Positions 63,721 through 64,000 of a DNA stretch of 64,000 nt are shown here, piece after piece (position 1 is the stretch's first letter; each line of letters starts with the position of its first letter). Location of the stretch: positions 1,213,082 through 1,277,081 of the forward strand of contig CAJNDS010000113.1 of NCBI GenBank assembly GCA_905221605.1, given 5' to 3'. The DNA comes from Symbiodinium natans (Eukaryota; Sar; Dinophyceae; Suessiales; Symbiodiniaceae). The notes beneath the pieces are model-generated. The model was given only the letters and a program-made list of their open reading frames with translations. It ran no database searches and had not been told where the DNA came from. The position numbers and the translations under genes are program-made.

Positions 63721-63867
63721 TATGAGCGCATTATTTATGATCTGCTAAGTTTTATGATGAGAACTCCCTTGTAGGGGCAATAGGCTCTTGAGCAAATGGC
63801 AGTGGCAGAGGCTGAGCTGAGCCCAGACGGCGGGTTAGACGAGTGAGGCTGGGACATGGGTAAGGCA

Positions 63868-63960
63868 CAAGGGGGTTTGCGAAAATAAGGGGCACCTCAC
63901 ATAGACCCCAAGTGGTGGGATTCCCTTGTAGTAAGGACCCCAATAAGGCAGCCCTATTTT
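63868..63960. mobile_element. Family E hairpin element
   Basis: ggggtttgcgaaaataaggg ... ggtgggattcccttgtagta ... aataaggcagccctattttc. Similar to the 25362 and 46848 copies. Followed by CCCTAAA-type units to the window end. Confidence 0.6.
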
Positions 63961-64000
63961 CCCTAAACCCTAAATACCCTAATTTCCTTAAATACCCTAA

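Overview
The window looks like nuclear DNA of a dinoflagellate, probably of the Symbiodinium/Polarella type (Suessiales). Evidence: several hundred interstitial copies of the plant/dinoflagellate telomere unit TTTAGGG/CCCTAAA; very small exons (35-130 nt) with GC, GA and GT donors; a Hint-domain protein and an 'HDF...WNF' domain protein of a kind I associate with dinoflagellates; pentatricopeptide (PPR) exons; and many short terminal-inverted-repeat elements, some of which are exactly the introns (introners). I see no tRNA, rRNA, CRISPR array or bacterial-type operon.

Layout. Six loci are well supported, all on the minus strand: a membrane/Hint-domain gene (1541-3504), a four-exon 'HDF/WNF' gene (6831-8014), an intronless 126-residue protein (42531-42911), a split ubiquitin gene (about 44043-44544), a single-exon glycosyltransferase (48686-49681) and a regucalcin/SMP-30 (gluconolactonase-family) gene that I assembled from nine short exons (53403-55579). 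PPR-type exons occur near 30.6, 40.2, 42.0, 45.5 and 46.1 kb. Elsewhere, short non-repetitive coding-like islands of 60-330 bp lie between repeats. Most read best on the minus strand, notably 15.4-23.6 kb (an apparently large multi-exon gene), 24-30 kb, 30.5-35.7 kb, 38.5-39.5 kb, 51.9-52.7 kb and 58-63.5 kb. A few read better on the plus strand (36.1-37.5, 46.8-48.3, 55.6-57.2 kb).

Repeats and introns. The DNA between islands is almost entirely (a) TTTAGGG/CCCTAAA arrays and variants, (b) short hairpin elements of at least a dozen families, (c) simple sequence (AAT, GTA, TA, CATT, a 320-bp poly-G block) and (d) a degenerate minisatellite. Family A elements (TIR TTGGGATGTTCCCCC) carry 8-bp target duplications at four copies that are exact. 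In the resolved genes the first two intron bases usually equal the first two bases of the next exon (GC..AG|GC, GA..AG|GA, GT..AG|GT), as expected if target duplications supply splice sites. Some introns also appear to be built from telomere units (G|GTTTAGGG...TTTAG|). The main story is therefore intron creation by many hairpin transposon families and by telomere-like repeats.

Limits: exon joins rest on reading-frame continuity and remembered family patterns, not on transcripts or alignments. In GC-rich islands several frames are open, so clusters given low confidence may have the wrong frame or strand.
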